From Dryocosmus kuriphilus (lineage: Eukaryota; Arthropoda; Insecta; Hymenoptera; Cynipidae), in the NCBI GenBank assembly GCA_038277395.1, contig CM076195.1, positions 16,748,535 to 16,812,534 of the forward strand: DNA of 64,000 nt, written 5' to 3'. The translations under genes were made by a program, and so were the position numbers. The notes below the pieces were generated by a model. That model had not been told where the DNA came from, searched no databases, and saw only the letters and a list, made by a program, of their open reading frames with translations. Every line of letters begins with the position of its first letter. Position 1 is the first letter of the stretch. Shown piece after piece: positions 34,399 to 45,421 of the stretch.

Positions 34399-34822
34399 AT
34401 TGAGGCATCCATGGTACTGACAAAAATTGTCCTCTGTGCCAAATCTCTCTTGGAGTATGGAGTTTGTAAAAAGTCTAATGTTAACCGCGCCTGGCCATCT
34501 ATTTTCTGATGCCAGTTTATTGTTTTACAAAATCCTTAAATTTAAAATTCCTTTATTTTACTGGCAAATCTTGTGTGCCTTTATTTAATACCTTTAATTT
34601 TATTTATTTCAATTCAAATTCTTTTTCCGGGTCTGTTATTGTAATAGGAGTTTTGAAGTACGTAATTGATTCTGGGTATTAGTTTTTTATAAAACCGGCA
34701 TTAGAGTCCGTCAGGGTTCTACCCGATTTTGCTTTTCAACAATTCCGTTACCTCTTCCATTTTAGTCTCTACTTTTAGGTTGTTAATGACGAATTCCCCT
34801 ATACTTCTTCCTTTAAGGTTTT

Positions 34823-35020
34823 TTAAAAGGTAAAGTATAGGGGAGATTTTTTCGTAATTATAAATGGACCTTTAAACTGGTCGAATAGATTTCCTGCTTT
34901 TTTATCCGCCTTATTAGACAGTTTGGTTACCTTTTTTAGAACCTTATCTGCTATTTTATATTCAATTTCCCTTCTTCTTAAATTATACCTACTAGCTTGT
35001 TTATCATTTGGCTCGTCCAA
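34823..35020 (-). pseudogene. Gypsy-1 integrase C-terminal segment
   Basis: RREIEYKIADKVLKK, then LFDQFKGPFIITK matches the basic GPF/GPY-type module that ends Gypsy integrases. The catalytic core upstream is fragmented in other frames. Confidence 0.65.
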
Positions 35021-35889
35021 ATTTTTTTGGACCTCTTCCTTTACTATCTGTAACCTTCTAAGCCTGTCTCTGCATGTGTCTACACTCTGAAATTTTATTT
35101 CGCTTTCCGCTTCTAGATTTTTTTTAAGGGATTGGAGTGCTTATAATAATTCACAACCTAAGTTTAGAAATGCTGGGGTGAATTGTGTCGTCGAGTTTTG
35201 CTCGTATTCATCGCAAATTGTACGTCCTCTACGTGTTCTTCCCACGTAGAGTGATCGTTATCTAGATACGCTTTAATTATGTGTTTAATCGTCCTATTAT
35301 ACTTTTCGGTTAGGTTAGCTTGGGAGTAGTATTTCGACATTTTTGACTGCCTAATTCAAATTTTCCGTTATTTCGCGCATGGTTTTATTGACAAATTCCA
35401 TGCCGTTTGCTTTTTTATTAGGGACAACTTCTACCCATTTTGTGAAGATATCCACGAAAACTAATGTGTATTGGTATCTTTGGTATACTGTACAGTCCTT
35501 TACGCACTTGATTATTTCTGAACACATCCCTGGCCAGAAGTAGTAATCCGAAATTTTTGCGTGCGTTTTCTCGGAACCTAAATAATCCGATTGGGTACTG
35601 TCGTGGTTTTCTTTTAGAATTTGATTTCATAATTTTTTCGGTACAACGAGTTTCCGTGGACTAGAGTCGGTCAATAGTAGTAGATTTTAAAGAGTCACTT
35701 CTGTAAAAATAAAGTTGAGGGTTTCGTATTCGCCGCTTTTCGTATTTTTCCGATCTTTTTTTAATTTGTTTTATTTTAGTTGATTACCATTCGTCTGTCG
35801 GATCGTTTATATCCACCTTCGAGTTTTACGTGTTACATGACAACGAGAAAGTGACTACTTTTGCTACACATCCTGATCTTGACAGAGCG

Positions 35890-36237
35890 TCACGTACCAA
35901 ATTCAAACTTCCCTTTTCGATATATGATCTCATAGTCATATTCGAAGAATTCCAGTGCCCATCTGGCTAATCTGCCGGTGAGGCTTTTAAAGTTATGGAG
36001 ACATTTTAACGCTAAATGGTCTGTTAAGACTTTGAAACTATAACCTTCGGGGTACGGTCTAAATTTTCTGATTGCCCAAACTACGAACAGGTACTCTTGT
36101 TTCAAGTTGAATGGTTGGGTGGAATCTGGACAAGTCAAAATTGGTGCTGAATTTATAAGATCTTTAATTTTTTGAAATGCCTCGTTTTGTCCCATTCCCC
36201 AACCCCATACCTTATTCTTTTTCAATAGTCTATTCAA
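35890..36237 (-). pseudogene. Gypsy-1 RNase H region
   Basis: Contains NEAFQKIKDLINSAPILTCP (tether), LFVVWAIRKFRPYPEGYSFK and VLTDHLALKCLHNF, then RLARWALEFFEYDYEIIYRK. This is the usual order of the RT connection, RNase H and post-RNase H segment in Gypsy pol. A short deletion removes part of the centre. Confidence 0.8.
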
Positions 36238-36332
36238 AGTGTTCTATAACTTCTGCAAAGTGTGGTATAAATTTTCTATACCAAGACTTTTTGGTTTAGG
36301 ACGATTAAGGATTGGTTGGATTTTATCATCGT

Positions 36333-36699
36333 CTACCTAGAATCCTTTTTCATTGAATTTGGGACACTTAAGTACTTTATTTTCGAACATCCAAATTCAC
36401 ACTTATCTGGACTGGTCATTAAATTTGCTTTATTTAATTTATCCAAAACTATATTCAAATATTTTAAGTAATCATCGAAATTTTGTGTAACTATAAGGTT
36501 GTCGTCAAAACAACAAAAAGCGTTCGCTTTAGGTCTGGAGTAATAATTTTGTCCGCAAGCATTTGCAAGGTGGCTGGTGCATTCGTCAATCAAAGGGCAC
36601 TCTGAGAAACTCGAATATACCCTTTCCGGGTACTGCAAATGCTGTAATCGGTCTTGAATTTGCTTTTAAAGGGACTTGTAAATATGCTAATTTTAAATC
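36333..36699 (-). pseudogene. Gypsy-1 RT, C-terminal part
   Basis: Frames give LKANSRPITAFAVPGKG, LRVPF and then FCCFDDNLIVTQNFDDYLKYL (the active-site box reads FDD) and TSPDKCEFGCSKIKYL. It continues the RT start at 38675-39010 across the inserted LINE; the word encoding DLKLA is duplicated on both sides. Confidence 0.8.
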
Positions 36700-38660
36700 C
36701 AAGTATCGTTTATTTATACTCTCTCCCTTCTACGGGTTTGAGAGTCATTACATAACCATCACATCTTTACATCCAGGGCAGATTTTACAAATACCTATTC
36801 CTACCTTATCCTATATGTACATAACTTCTTAATCTCTAATCTAAATCTACGCACTGCCGCTCAAGACCTTGGGCTTCCGTTTCCTCTCGCCATTTCCATT
36901 CTATTGATAGTACATTAATCCTCAACTCTACTGACTCTTCTTTTGCCTTTATGCGAATCATTTTGGCTCTTCTCTACCCTGTACTACCTGCTCTTTCTCT
37001 CAGCCTTTCCAATTTCTTCATCCATCCCTAGCACATTCCAAAAACTACTTTAATCCCTTTTTCGCACTCTCCTTCCCTCCTCCCCACATTCTTCCTCTTA
37101 TCTCGTTCGCAAACCGCGGCGTTTCTACTCTGTTCATAGTCACCTCTGCTCCCCTTCGACCTTGAGACCGCTCACCTACTTTCAAGTCCTCTCTCTCTCT
37201 TCGTCCCATATCCACACCTTCTCATTCACCCACAACATGTCTCTCCCAAACCAAACTCTATTCCCTTTTCTCCTCTCCTCCCAAGTCCTCTCTCCTATTA
37301 ACCATCTTTTCCTTGTCTTCCCCATGTCATATCTTCATCAGTTCTTTCTTTTCTTTTCCCCCAAAGCACCTTCTTTTTCCTCATTACCTCTCTCCTCCCC
37401 ATTTCACTTCCCAGTTTGACTATGTACATCCTCGCTTTTCCTCCTGTCTTTTTGCCCACCCCCTTTATCTCCTGCACCTTGAAATTTGCCCCTATGTCCC
37501 TCAAAAGTTTCTCTACCTCCTTCTTTCCCGTTTCGCTTTCTACTTGTAATCCTTTTATAACGACATTTCTCCTTTTCTTTTCCCTTTCAAACCCCTCCAT
37601 TTTCCTTTCTAATCCACGTACTCTTCTGTTCATTCTCTCATTCTCCTCTCTCAAGTTCACATCTTCCTCTTCCTCGTCCCCTCTACCTATTTCCTCACGA
37701 TTCTCTTGACGTTCAGCTCTGCATTTTAAGTTACGTACCCTCTCTTCTATCTGCCTTATTACCTTTCTCCCCTCTTCCTGCTTTTTTCTCTGTTCCTCCT
37801 CCATCCTCTCTAATTTTTGCCACATTTTTTCTTTCTCTTTCTTCCAGCACGTCTCCCATTTCTCCCATTTCTCTTTTATCTTTCTGACTATCCCCTCTGT
37901 TCCCCTCCCATGTTCCTTCTCTTCCGCTAGCCCTCTACTCACTACCTTCTCTAACTCTCGGAACATATTTTCCATTGTCTTATCTGATGCCTTATCCATG
38001 GCCTTATTTGACTCTAACACCTTATCAATTGACTTACAAAACTCTAACCTCTCTGCGTCGTCCCCACTCGCCCCACCTGCCCGGCTCGTCACTTCATTCA
38101 TTGCACACTGCGTCTCAGTCTCTAATTCTCTTCTTCGGCACGTATTGCCCTCTAGCGCTCTGTCGCCTTGGTCTCCTCGTAATCGGCCTGTTACCCAGTG
38201 GCCTGCTAATCTCCTACCTTACCCACTGGACTCCCGCGTCACTTATTGACCTCTCGCTCCGCTCCCCATGCTCCCCTCACCTATCCTTTATCGTTCTCAC
38301 TATTTCCACACAAAAAGACAGTAGTGATTAACAATAACCAAACCTTACCTCACCATCCGTCTCCCAAGTCTCGTACAACTTCACTACCCTACTTTCTGTC
38401 CACAAAACTAACTAACTAACGTAACTAACTAACTAACTTAAAACCTAACCTCACTCTTCAGCATGCACCATTTTTTCTCACTTTTTCCTTTCTTCCACCT
38501 TCCGCGACCCTGTCACTCATTCCTCCCACATACCGCCTGCCATAACTCTACTCACAACCCTTTTTTTCACCCCACACAACACTTAATCACTTCCAAAGCC
38601 AAACCGATCGCTCAAATTCCTACAACCGTCCCATCACTATCAGCGCCGGAAATGGAAGCT
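36700..38660 (-). mobile_element. Internally deleted LINE inserted in Gypsy-1, 14-bp target duplication
   Basis: The insertion is bounded by GCTAATTTTAAATC at 36686-36699 and again at 38661-38674, an exact 14-bp target-site duplication. On minus it starts AGCTTCCATTTCCGGCGC, as the full copy does at 55612 (GGCTTCCGTTTCCGGCAC). It carries a 5' UTR and intact ORF1, then passes directly into the 3' end of ORF2 and 3' UTR (36700-37060), lacking endonuclease and RT. The 3' end ATTTATACTCTCTCCC matches the ends at 60720 and 61550. It is like mammalian half-L1 elements in structure. Confidence 0.85.
37298..38101 (-). CDS. LINE ORF1 protein, coiled coil plus RRM-like domain
   Basis: A clean ATG (38101) opens 267 codons. 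Residues ~20-60 are Lys/Glu-rich; ~75-175 is a long charged coiled coil (KWEKWETCWKKEKEKMWQKL, then heptad-rich text). From ~180 REKKRRNVVIKGLQVESETG and ARMYIVKLGSEMGRREVMRK resemble the RNA-binding RRM-like domain of L1-type ORF1 proteins. Such proteins trimerise and coat LINE RNA in the cytoplasm. This is the only intact ORF of this family in the window. The frame ends before any endonuclease; ORF2 was removed by an internal deletion in this copy. Confidence 0.8.
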   Translation of the reverse strand: MNEVTSRAGGASGDDAERLEFCKSIDKVLESNKAMDKASDKTMENMFRELEKVVSRGLAEEKEHGRGTEGIVRKIKEKWEKWETCWKKEKEKMWQKLERMEEEQRKKQEEGRKVIRQIEERVRNLKCRAERQENREEIGRGDEEEEDVNLREENERMNRRVRGLERKMEGFEREKKRRNVVIKGLQVESETGKKEVEKLLRDIGANFKVQEIKGVGKKTGGKARMYIVKLGSEMGRREVMRKKKVLWGKRKERTDEDMTWGRQGKDG

Positions 38661-38674
38661 GCTAATTTTAAATC

Positions 38675-39010
38675 TTTTTTCGAAATGGACTTTGCTGCTC
38701 TAAGAGTGTCTAAAATTTCGGTCATGCGTGGTATTTGATAAAGATCTTTAGTCACATTATTTACCTTACGGAAATCTAGGCAAAATCTGTATTCCCCGTT
38801 GCGTTTCTTTATCATAAAGATCAGATTTGACCAATCTAAATGAGAATGTTTCATTATTCCCTGTTCCAACATTTTATCTACTTCTTTAAAAATGTCTTCC
38901 TTAATTCTAGGGCTGGCGTGATAATAGCGCTGTGTTATGGGCTCGTATCCCTGAGCATCAATTTTGTTTTCGATTAAATGAGTTGTCTTATGTTCTATCC
39001 TCTGGTAGAT
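38675..39010 (-). pseudogene. Gypsy-1 RT, N-terminal part
   Basis: The frame reads YEPITQRYYHASPRIKEDIF, KMLEQGIMKHSHLDWSNLIF, NGEYRFCLDFRKVNNVTKD and PRMTEILDTLRAAKSISKKD, the standard start of Gypsy RT up to motif A (D of SKKDLKLA). It is then cut by the LINE insertion. Confidence 0.85.
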
Positions 39011-39500
39011 TTGAATTTTTGATTCTAATAATTTTTCTAGCTGGCTTTGTTAATTGCAGTTTAATTAAACAATGCCCTCGCAAATTTTTTATGAATAGTT
39101 ATTTTGTTCTTCGATTTTTCCTGGTTGATCTGAGATACTATTTAAGATAACAGTCCTGTTTTTAAAATCAAACCATTGATTTTTTTATTATTCCTTCCAT
39201 CAATTCGCTAACATTTTGTCCTTCATTATCCTTTTCAATTTTAGTGCCTTTAGTATTATTCTTAAGTTTACCATCGCTTTTCCTATTCTGATCCTTATTT
39301 TTATTATGTTCAATTTTTGCCGACTTATTACCATTTTTGTTAACTTTCCTAAATCTAGATTTCTCCTAATTTAATTGAGTCTCGGGTGTTTGCGTCGTCG
39401 CTAGTGTCGTGGGTGGAGATGCCTTCTAAGGTTTGGAATTTGTTGCTTATTGGGTTCTTATTAATTTTGGGATATCCTCGTCAGGACTTGTTACAGGAAT

Positions 39501-40309
39501 TAGGGCATTCTGATTATACATACATATATACAATCTAATTATACATTTTCTAATCTATCAAACTTTTTAAATAAAGTAAAATGAACATTATTCATTATAG
39601 AACATTTTTAAACGGTGTAAATTAGAATCTATTAATACATCTTCTAATCGATCGCATTTTTAAAATGAAATAAATGAAAAATAGTTTATTATAATAAATA
39701 AAAAATTCACTTTTTCTTAACAAAGAGAACAGGTATTGAACATGATTTTACCAATAAATAAATTTTTTAAGTACTTTCCGGTAACATCTCAAAAAGAATT
39801 TCTAGCAACTAACAAAAAAGGGCAAAATCGTTCGAAAAATTACATCGCAAAAAAACACGTGAGAAATGATTGACATCATTTTTTTAAAGAAAGCGTAAAC
39901 CAGAATCTAATTATACATTTTCTAATCTTTCAAACTTTTTAAATAAAATACAATAAATATTATTCTTTATAAAAGGAAAAAGTCTTACAAAATTGTATAC
40001 CATGATAAAATTTTTATACCTGTATTTTATTTGAAAGATTTAAATTTATTTTTTTAAATTTAAATGTTTTTAAAAATATGTTTATCACCATTTATTCAAG
40101 AAGATTTAGAATAGTAGAAAATGATTTCTTATAGATATTGTTGTTCACTTTTGAATTAATAATAGTAAAAATAAATTGTAATCCAAATTTCTATTTTCAT
40201 GATTTTGACAACATTAATCGTTCATTTCCAACGATATTTGTGGTCGAATCAAGGTTAAATATGGTTATTTCAGCTAGAAGTTTTCTGTACACTAAATTAA
40301 AAATATATT
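39501..40309. other. AT-rich non-coding sequence
   Basis: ATTATACATTTTCTAATC occurs at 39540 and 39910, a short local repeat. No gene is supported. Confidence 0.5.
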
Positions 40310-40321
40310 GTAAAGACTCAC

Positions 40322-40756
40322 CGTGTCTATTACTCTGAAAATTGTAGTAATCACCACCATATATTTCGATTGGACGTTATTCCATACACCTTCTTCGTCG
40401 TCGTCATCAATAATAATCGGCATCGTTTTACACAAATTCGAGTCCTCCTGCTCTGCCTCTCCCAACAGTTCCTGCTCATCCTCTTCCTCTTCTTCCCCGT
40501 TTTCATTAATTATATTGACGATCTCTGCATCGTGATCATCATCTTCATCCTCGTCCTCATTATTTAATGTTGGCGAATAATCTAGATTATGAATCTCTTG
40601 GTGTACAACGAAATCGTCGTATGCTACCGGGGGCGCTAGATCAGCGTATGCTGGTGGGGGTGCCAGATACTATGTCAGCAATTGAAATATTCGGTATGCT
40701 TCCTCCGCATTACTGACACCGATCAAATTCCTTATCATTTCTTTGAACAGAACCAT
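40322..40756 (-). CDS. Putative exon(s) of an acidic PPxY-containing protein
   Basis: On minus an ATG in strong context (AAAATGG) at 40756 opens 28 codons (MVLFKEMIRNLIG...), then a TAG at 40672-40670, then the same frame stays open to a consensus splice donor ACG|GTGAGT at 40322/40321. The open part has a duplicated LAPPPAYADLAPPVAYDD segment (one PPxY), then a long Asp/Glu run, then a less acidic end (KYMVVITTIFRVIDT). Either TAG is a lesion or readthrough stop, or GACATAG is a splice acceptor and the second part is a separate exon. A core promoter lies upstream. No family is recognised. PPxY motifs bind WW domains in general, but partner and role are unknown. Confidence 0.4.
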
Positions 40757-40818
40757 TTTCCGAACCGTTATTTTTCAGAAGCTTTAAAAAACAACAACAC
40801 GCAAGCCGTTCAAATCAA

Positions 40819-40852
40819 AACTGAGACCAGTGGGTTAGAGGTAACTATTTAA
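40819..40852 (-). promoter_or_regulatory. Candidate RNA polymerase II core promoter
   Basis: On minus, a TATA-like TTAAATA (40852-40846) stands 30 nt upstream of an insect-type initiator TCAGTT, whose A (40822) would be +1. The start codon at 40756 follows a 66-nt leader. The spacing is right, but both motifs are short and the TATA match is weak. Confidence 0.35.
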
Positions 40853-41017
40853 GAACGAGTGCATAGCCAACCCCTCCAATCTCCATACGTACATACACAC
40901 TACGCATTCCACCTACACCTGCCTAACTTTTTGAAAACTTGTCCACTACACCTCTTGTATCGGCTACAAAGGAGGCAATTATTCGGGCACAGAAAGAGTG
41001 AGTTACTTGTGACAGCC

Positions 41018-41239
41018 TTACTCCAATGTTTTTATGGAAGTACCTGGAGGGTTTTTGAAATTCATTTTCAGGTAACTGCACGCCTCGAGATCATATGTCG
41101 TCGGTAAAAAATCTGTGTGTCTTCTTATCACTCGTAAATTCTTGAGAACAAACAATCTCAAGCATAGTACAGCTACGACACTCAATACAATAATAAATGT
41201 GGTCTTCAATACTCTATTCTCTTCTACCCTTGCGGTCAA
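41018..41239 (-). CDS. Hypothetical membrane-anchored segment, no ATG at its start
   Basis: The open frame holds one hydrophobic helix (TTFIIVLSVVAVLCLRLFVL) followed by a basic stretch (KNLRVIRRHTDF), like a single-pass anchor. Its first ATG is near the end, so translation would need splicing from upstream. Possible donor CCAG|GTACTT lies near 41045. It starts 20 bp after the 76-codon frame next to it, on the same strand. Not recognised. Confidence 0.25.
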   Translation of the reverse strand: MTARVEENRVLKTTFIIVLSVVAVLCLRLFVLKNLRVIRRHTDFLPTTYDLEACSYLKMNFKNPPGTSIKTLE

Positions 41240-41258
41240 ACTCTTAAGGGTTCCTTTT

Positions 41259-41489
41259 TTACTTTAACGTACACTCGTCACACAAGTCACTACAGGTGTC
41301 CCAGTTGATTTCAATAAAAATTTCAGATGCAATTCTTTCATACTTCCTATCTTGTTTTTTACGAGTAGTCCTACTGAGATTTTGAAATTGACATATTGTC
41401 TCCTGTTTGACAAAACCTCCTACACTCATTTTTTCTATGACAAGCTTCGACCTCAAGGAACTAAATTTTTGTATTTCCTGTTTCTTCAT
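41259..41489 (-). CDS. Hypothetical 76-residue protein
   Basis: Genuine ATG, no stops, ends TAA. The sequence is Lys-rich at the start and ends NWDTCSDLCDECTLK with three cysteines (C-x3-C-x2-C). It looks more like protein than the surrounding AT-rich noise. It lies on the same strand as, and close to, two other frames. No family is recognised. It could be a small host gene, an exon, or a remnant of an integrated element. Confidence 0.3.
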   Translation of the reverse strand: MKKQEIQKFSSLRSKLVIEKMSVGGFVKQETICQFQNLSRTTRKKQDRKYERIASEIFIEINWDTCSDLCDECTLK

Positions 41490-41628
41490 CTTTGTGGTAA
41501 AGGATATGCGGATAACTTTTCACTGTAAAGCTACATTGTTTCATTTTCTGAAAATTCGAACGAAAAGGTCTTCTTTACTTCGATAATAATAAAGTACCAA
41601 TGTACACCCACTTGTATCCTGCCTACAA

Positions 41629-42360
41629 GGTATTAGATTCATGTAAAATTTGAGCCCCCCAGTTTCCGTCAAATCTCCACGTTTTTAGACCCCCTGAATG
41701 ACAAAAAAACGGTTTTTACGACGGTGTCTGCCTGTTGTCGTCGTTGTCGTCGTCGTGTCGTCTGTTAACGCGATTACTTTTGAAAAAATCATTAGATGGA
41801 TTGCACTTTGGCACACTACTTCACGGTCAAAAAATAAAGAACGAGTTCGTTAACCACCCAAAAACCCTTGTTTGCCATACTTCTGTCGAATTACATACTT
41901 GCCAGACTGGGGTGGTCGCCACCCTAGTGAGAAAATTTGTTATAAAACATACAGTATTGAATAAAAATTATTTGAGAACCTATTGAAGGTTCCCTTTAAA
42001 GAATAATATAGTTTATATATTTAAAAATTAATTTTAACTAACGGTTATGGTTTTCTCCATCAAAAACGGTTTTTAAAAAAATGAAAAGTTCCATTTTCCG
42101 GGTAAACTATGCTAAATAAGAAAAAATTTTAATTCTATTATTCCAATTCTATTTTCTGGTCAAAATATGCAACACACAAAAAAATATTAAGAAATAAAAT
42201 TATTTATCTGAAGAATATGTACACTTTTGCTTTTGACCATTTTTTTTATAAGACTTATCGTTTTACTTTTAAGAATCGAAAGCCCCCATTGTGGATATTT
42301 AGAAAAATGTAGAAAATCACAAAAAAACTTTACTAATCGACAATGGATTTAAAAAATAAT
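41629..42360 (+). repeat. Unclassified interspersed repeat, copy 2
   Basis: Begins AAGGTATTAGATTCATG, then CACGTTTTTAGACCCCCTG, ACGACGGTGTCTGCCTG, TTGTCGTCGTCG and AACGAGTTCGTTAACC, in the same order as copies 1 and 3. The ~150-bp units at the end are shorter and more decayed. Confidence 0.75.
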
Positions 42361-42365
42361 TAACT

Positions 42366-42687
42366 GTCGAGCGCGAAGCACGAGTGTCTGATGAGAATGT
42401 ACTCCTTAAGGCCGATAGAGCCTTAAGTAAAGTAATCTTGTTTCTAATTTTAAACAAAATACAAATTTAATAATTTCATTAAAATTAGGTGTTTTGAAAG
42501 TTTAAGACCCAAGTAACGAAAACCGAGGACCAAAAACATCCGAACGCGAAACACGAGGTTCAAACATATCGGAGCGTGAAGCGCAACGACCACCAGATCG
42601 CGTGCTCTAGGCGAAATCAATCTTGCGAGCAAAGCGAGCCACGCGCAAAGCGCGTGCTGAGAATGTGCAAGCAAAGTGAGTAGATTT

Positions 42688-42690
<3 letters not shown>
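42366..42690. repeat. Cluster of GCGAAGCRCGAG-type words
   Basis: Words such as GAGCGCGAAGCACGAGTG, GAACGCGAAACACGAGG, GAGCGTGAAGCGCAAC, GCGAGCAAAGCGAGCCACG and CGCAAAGCGCGTGC recur, with the same palindromic core, at 42367, 42542, 42574, 42627 and 42648. It is GC-rich within AT-rich surroundings and has no coding frame that makes sense. Copy 2 of the unclassified repeat lies on its left and (TA)n at 42697-42746 on its right. Confidence 0.6.

Positions 42691-42696
<6 letters not shown>

Positions 42697-42746
<50 letters not shown>
42697..42746. repeat. (TA)n microsatellite
   Basis: Uninterrupted TA dinucleotides. Confidence 0.95.
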
Positions 42747-42751
<5 letters not shown>

Positions 42752-42754
42752 TAT

Positions 42755-42825
42755 ATATTTATATTGAGAATATTAACTTTTATATCAATTAATTGTTTTA
42801 TTTTATTTTTTTGAAATTAGAATAA
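42755..42825 (+). repeat. ~65-bp repeat, copy a
   Basis: ATTGAGAATATTAACTTTTA through GTTTGAAATTAGAAT-type text is almost identical to 45359-45421. It is probably a piece of a dispersed repeat. Confidence 0.75.
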
Positions 42826-43665
42826 TTCCATTTAGTTTTAATTATTGGTTGAGATTGTCCATATGATGACGAATTGAAACCGGAGTATATACATATATTA
42901 ATATAAACATCATTTTCTTCTTTACGTATAATAATACATATTTTTTAAATTTATTATTATATAAAATAAATATTTTTTATATATTTATTAATTTATAACG
43001 ATTTTATTATTCTCATGGCGCAAATTAGATATTGAAAGTTTTGTCACACCCGGAGTTAAAGCGAGGGTAGAGTGGGAACATCGAATCCTCTCGTGAATTC
43101 TTTACCGGACGTATAACACTGCGGATTTTATCCGATCGATACTCTACTTTAATACTTAGCCGAAATCAAAGGGACTTCGTTCACGATTGAAGTTATTTAA
43201 CTGATTTCAGAGGACTACTTTCACAGAGTGAAATAGTGAATAGGTAACTACTCCCACTCGTTACTTGATGTTATTTAACTGATCTCAAAGTACGACGTGT
43301 ACAATATAACTGCTGGGAACGTAAGACGTCGATACTTCATCGAACAGGGGTTTTTATAGCAGATCGTTCCACTGGTCCGAGGGGAACTTTACAAATCTGC
43401 ATCAAGGCACGCGCGACTACAAATCTGTATCACGGCACGCGCGTCGCAAATCTGCATCATGGCATGCACGGCTATGAAACTTGAGGAATATGCTTTGACT
43501 GTCGATTCGATGATTAAGTCTTTCATGTTTCTGGAACTCTCTCTTACCCTTTTAACCTTGATATTCTTAATTTTTAGGTTAACGAATGCAAACACATATC
43601 CTATGTTAACATTCATCCTTTTATACTTTAATGTTAATTTTCGGATTCATGTAGGAATTTTTAGC

Positions 43666-43708
<43 letters not shown>

Positions 43709-45358
43709 TATTTTACCTTATATATGACATATCTTATAATATATTCAGCGAAGTCTCACTCTTCTCGCCGCTTCTACTTTTCGTGATAATTCCTGAATCT
43801 TTGTCCTTGATTAGGATTACTGTCTTATTTTACTTTTTAGCCTTATGACGAGATTTAAAAAATTTTAAATCGGGATATAATAGTTTCGAATGTTTCGGTA
43901 GACGATCGAATTTTCATAAAATTTAAATTAACCGTCACGTAAATGTTCAGTAGGATTCAAGGAAGTTTTTTAGAAAATATCGGACAATTCTGTTTTATAT
44001 TCTAAGAGTAACAAAATTGATGGATTGATAATTGGAGAAGATACGCATTTTTATGTTTACTACTAATCTTGAACTAAAAGATCTTGCAAAAAGTTCTCCA
44101 CATTGAACTGGACTAAAAGGCCCTCGAATAAAAGATATGGAAAGTTTCTTTAATTATTTAAGCGCCCCTGGATAAGAACTGTTTGAAAATTTTTGTTCGC
44201 AATTAACTGAAAATAATTCTTCTGAAAACGGCACTGAAGACTGTGATGAAAATGATTAAATTATTTATAAAGATATTGTTTACTATTTTATCGTACATTT
44301 ATTATCGTACATTAGTCTTCATTATTATTTTTGTGGCCTGCTTGACCTTCCAATCGTCCACTGTTATAGAGACGTTTGTATTGCAGGACGAGCTAGCACG
44401 CGCAAAGGACAGCGCTGAGATTTTAAAGCCTGAAATTTCCAACAAAACTTCTTTGAATTTTACTGAAAATTTAGATGATGATTAATTTTAATTTTATAAA
44501 ATTCGTTCGACTCCCAAAGCATTTGAAACTTTCAATATCTAATTTACGCCATGAGAAAAATAAAAATCGTTTTAAATTTTTATTGATAATTGATTGAAAT
44601 TCTATATATACCGTTAGTTTCGCTGTATGATGGAGCATATTTCCTGAATTTTTTATGAAAAGATTTCTATTATTATAGAACTTATAGCGAGTTGAACACA
44701 AAAAATTTGTATTTTGTATTTTCAAAAAAAAGTAACATTTTCTTGACCCAAAAAAAATATCACCCAGCGGCTAACTAAAACGACGGCTTTGATCGCCAGC
44801 AGCGCTTCAATTGCAAGACCTGATTTTTATTTAATATCTGGAAGATAACGTCTCTTCGTGACACCTGCGGTTTCGAGTTCCAAATTCTAAGTTCCGCTTA
44901 TGTTTAAATTCTATTTTCAAACAAAAGTTCAAAAAAAAAAAATTTCTCCTAGTGTCCCCGACCCCTTTCCCCCCATTTTAATACTAAATTATGTAATTAA
45001 AAAAAATGTTAACATAAAAATTATTTTATGATATTTATATCGTTTTTATTCAAATTTACATTACTGCTCAGTCACCTAAGCCACTAGACCAAGGTAAATT
45101 GCAGTGTATAGTAAATTAAAGCCGAGAATCACCCGGCTGGAAGTAATTCCTATTTTATGGATATTTTATTATTTATTATTTCCTTAAAAGATGTGCAGCT
45201 TAATTTAAAGGATTAAAGAAATTACATATTTGAAGCAATTATATACAATTATATATTTTTTTAATTCAATTTTATTAAATACTTTAATTATAAAGCTAAT
45301 AATTATAATATTAATTAAATTCAAATTTTTTAATTTATATATATTAAATTTTATTTTT
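42826..45358. other. Mostly non-coding AT-rich stretch with a 27-28-bp triplication
   Basis: At 43391-43473, three ~28-bp units share CAAATCTGCATCA and GGCACGCGCG. GTTATTTAACTGATYTCA occurs at 43188 and 43270. (TA)n lies at 43670-43706. At 45070-45105 (minus) TTGGTCTAGTGGCTTAGG resembles a tRNA A box without a B box. The open frame 44243-44485 has a hydrophobic start but no recognisable domain, and I do not call it a gene. Confidence 0.5.
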
Positions 45359-45421
45359 GTATTGAGAATATTAACTTTTACATCAATTAATTGTTTTATT
45401 TTATTTGTTTGAAATTAGAAT
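45359..45421 (+). repeat. ~65-bp repeat, copy b
   Basis: Nearly identical to 42755-42825; see copy a. Confidence 0.75.

Larger units (their letters stand above)
33837..39500 (-). mobile_element. Gypsy-1 LTR retrotransposon, internal region (broken, interrupted)
   Basis: On minus: a Lys/Asn-rich linker (about 39190-39480), RT N-terminus (38675-39010), the inserted LINE (36700-38660), the RT remainder (36333-36699), RNase H (35890-36237), integrase pieces (about 35030-35640), the integrase C-terminal segment (34823-35020), then an extra acidic frame (34036-34398) and the polypurine tract. Protease, Gag and 5' LTR are not found. Stops and frameshifts are frequent. Confidence 0.8.

Noticed and set aside
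40323..40567. Plus-strand serine-rich and hydrophobic frames
   Set aside because: They are the complement of the Asp/Glu codon run on minus; poly-Ser is a codon artefact.
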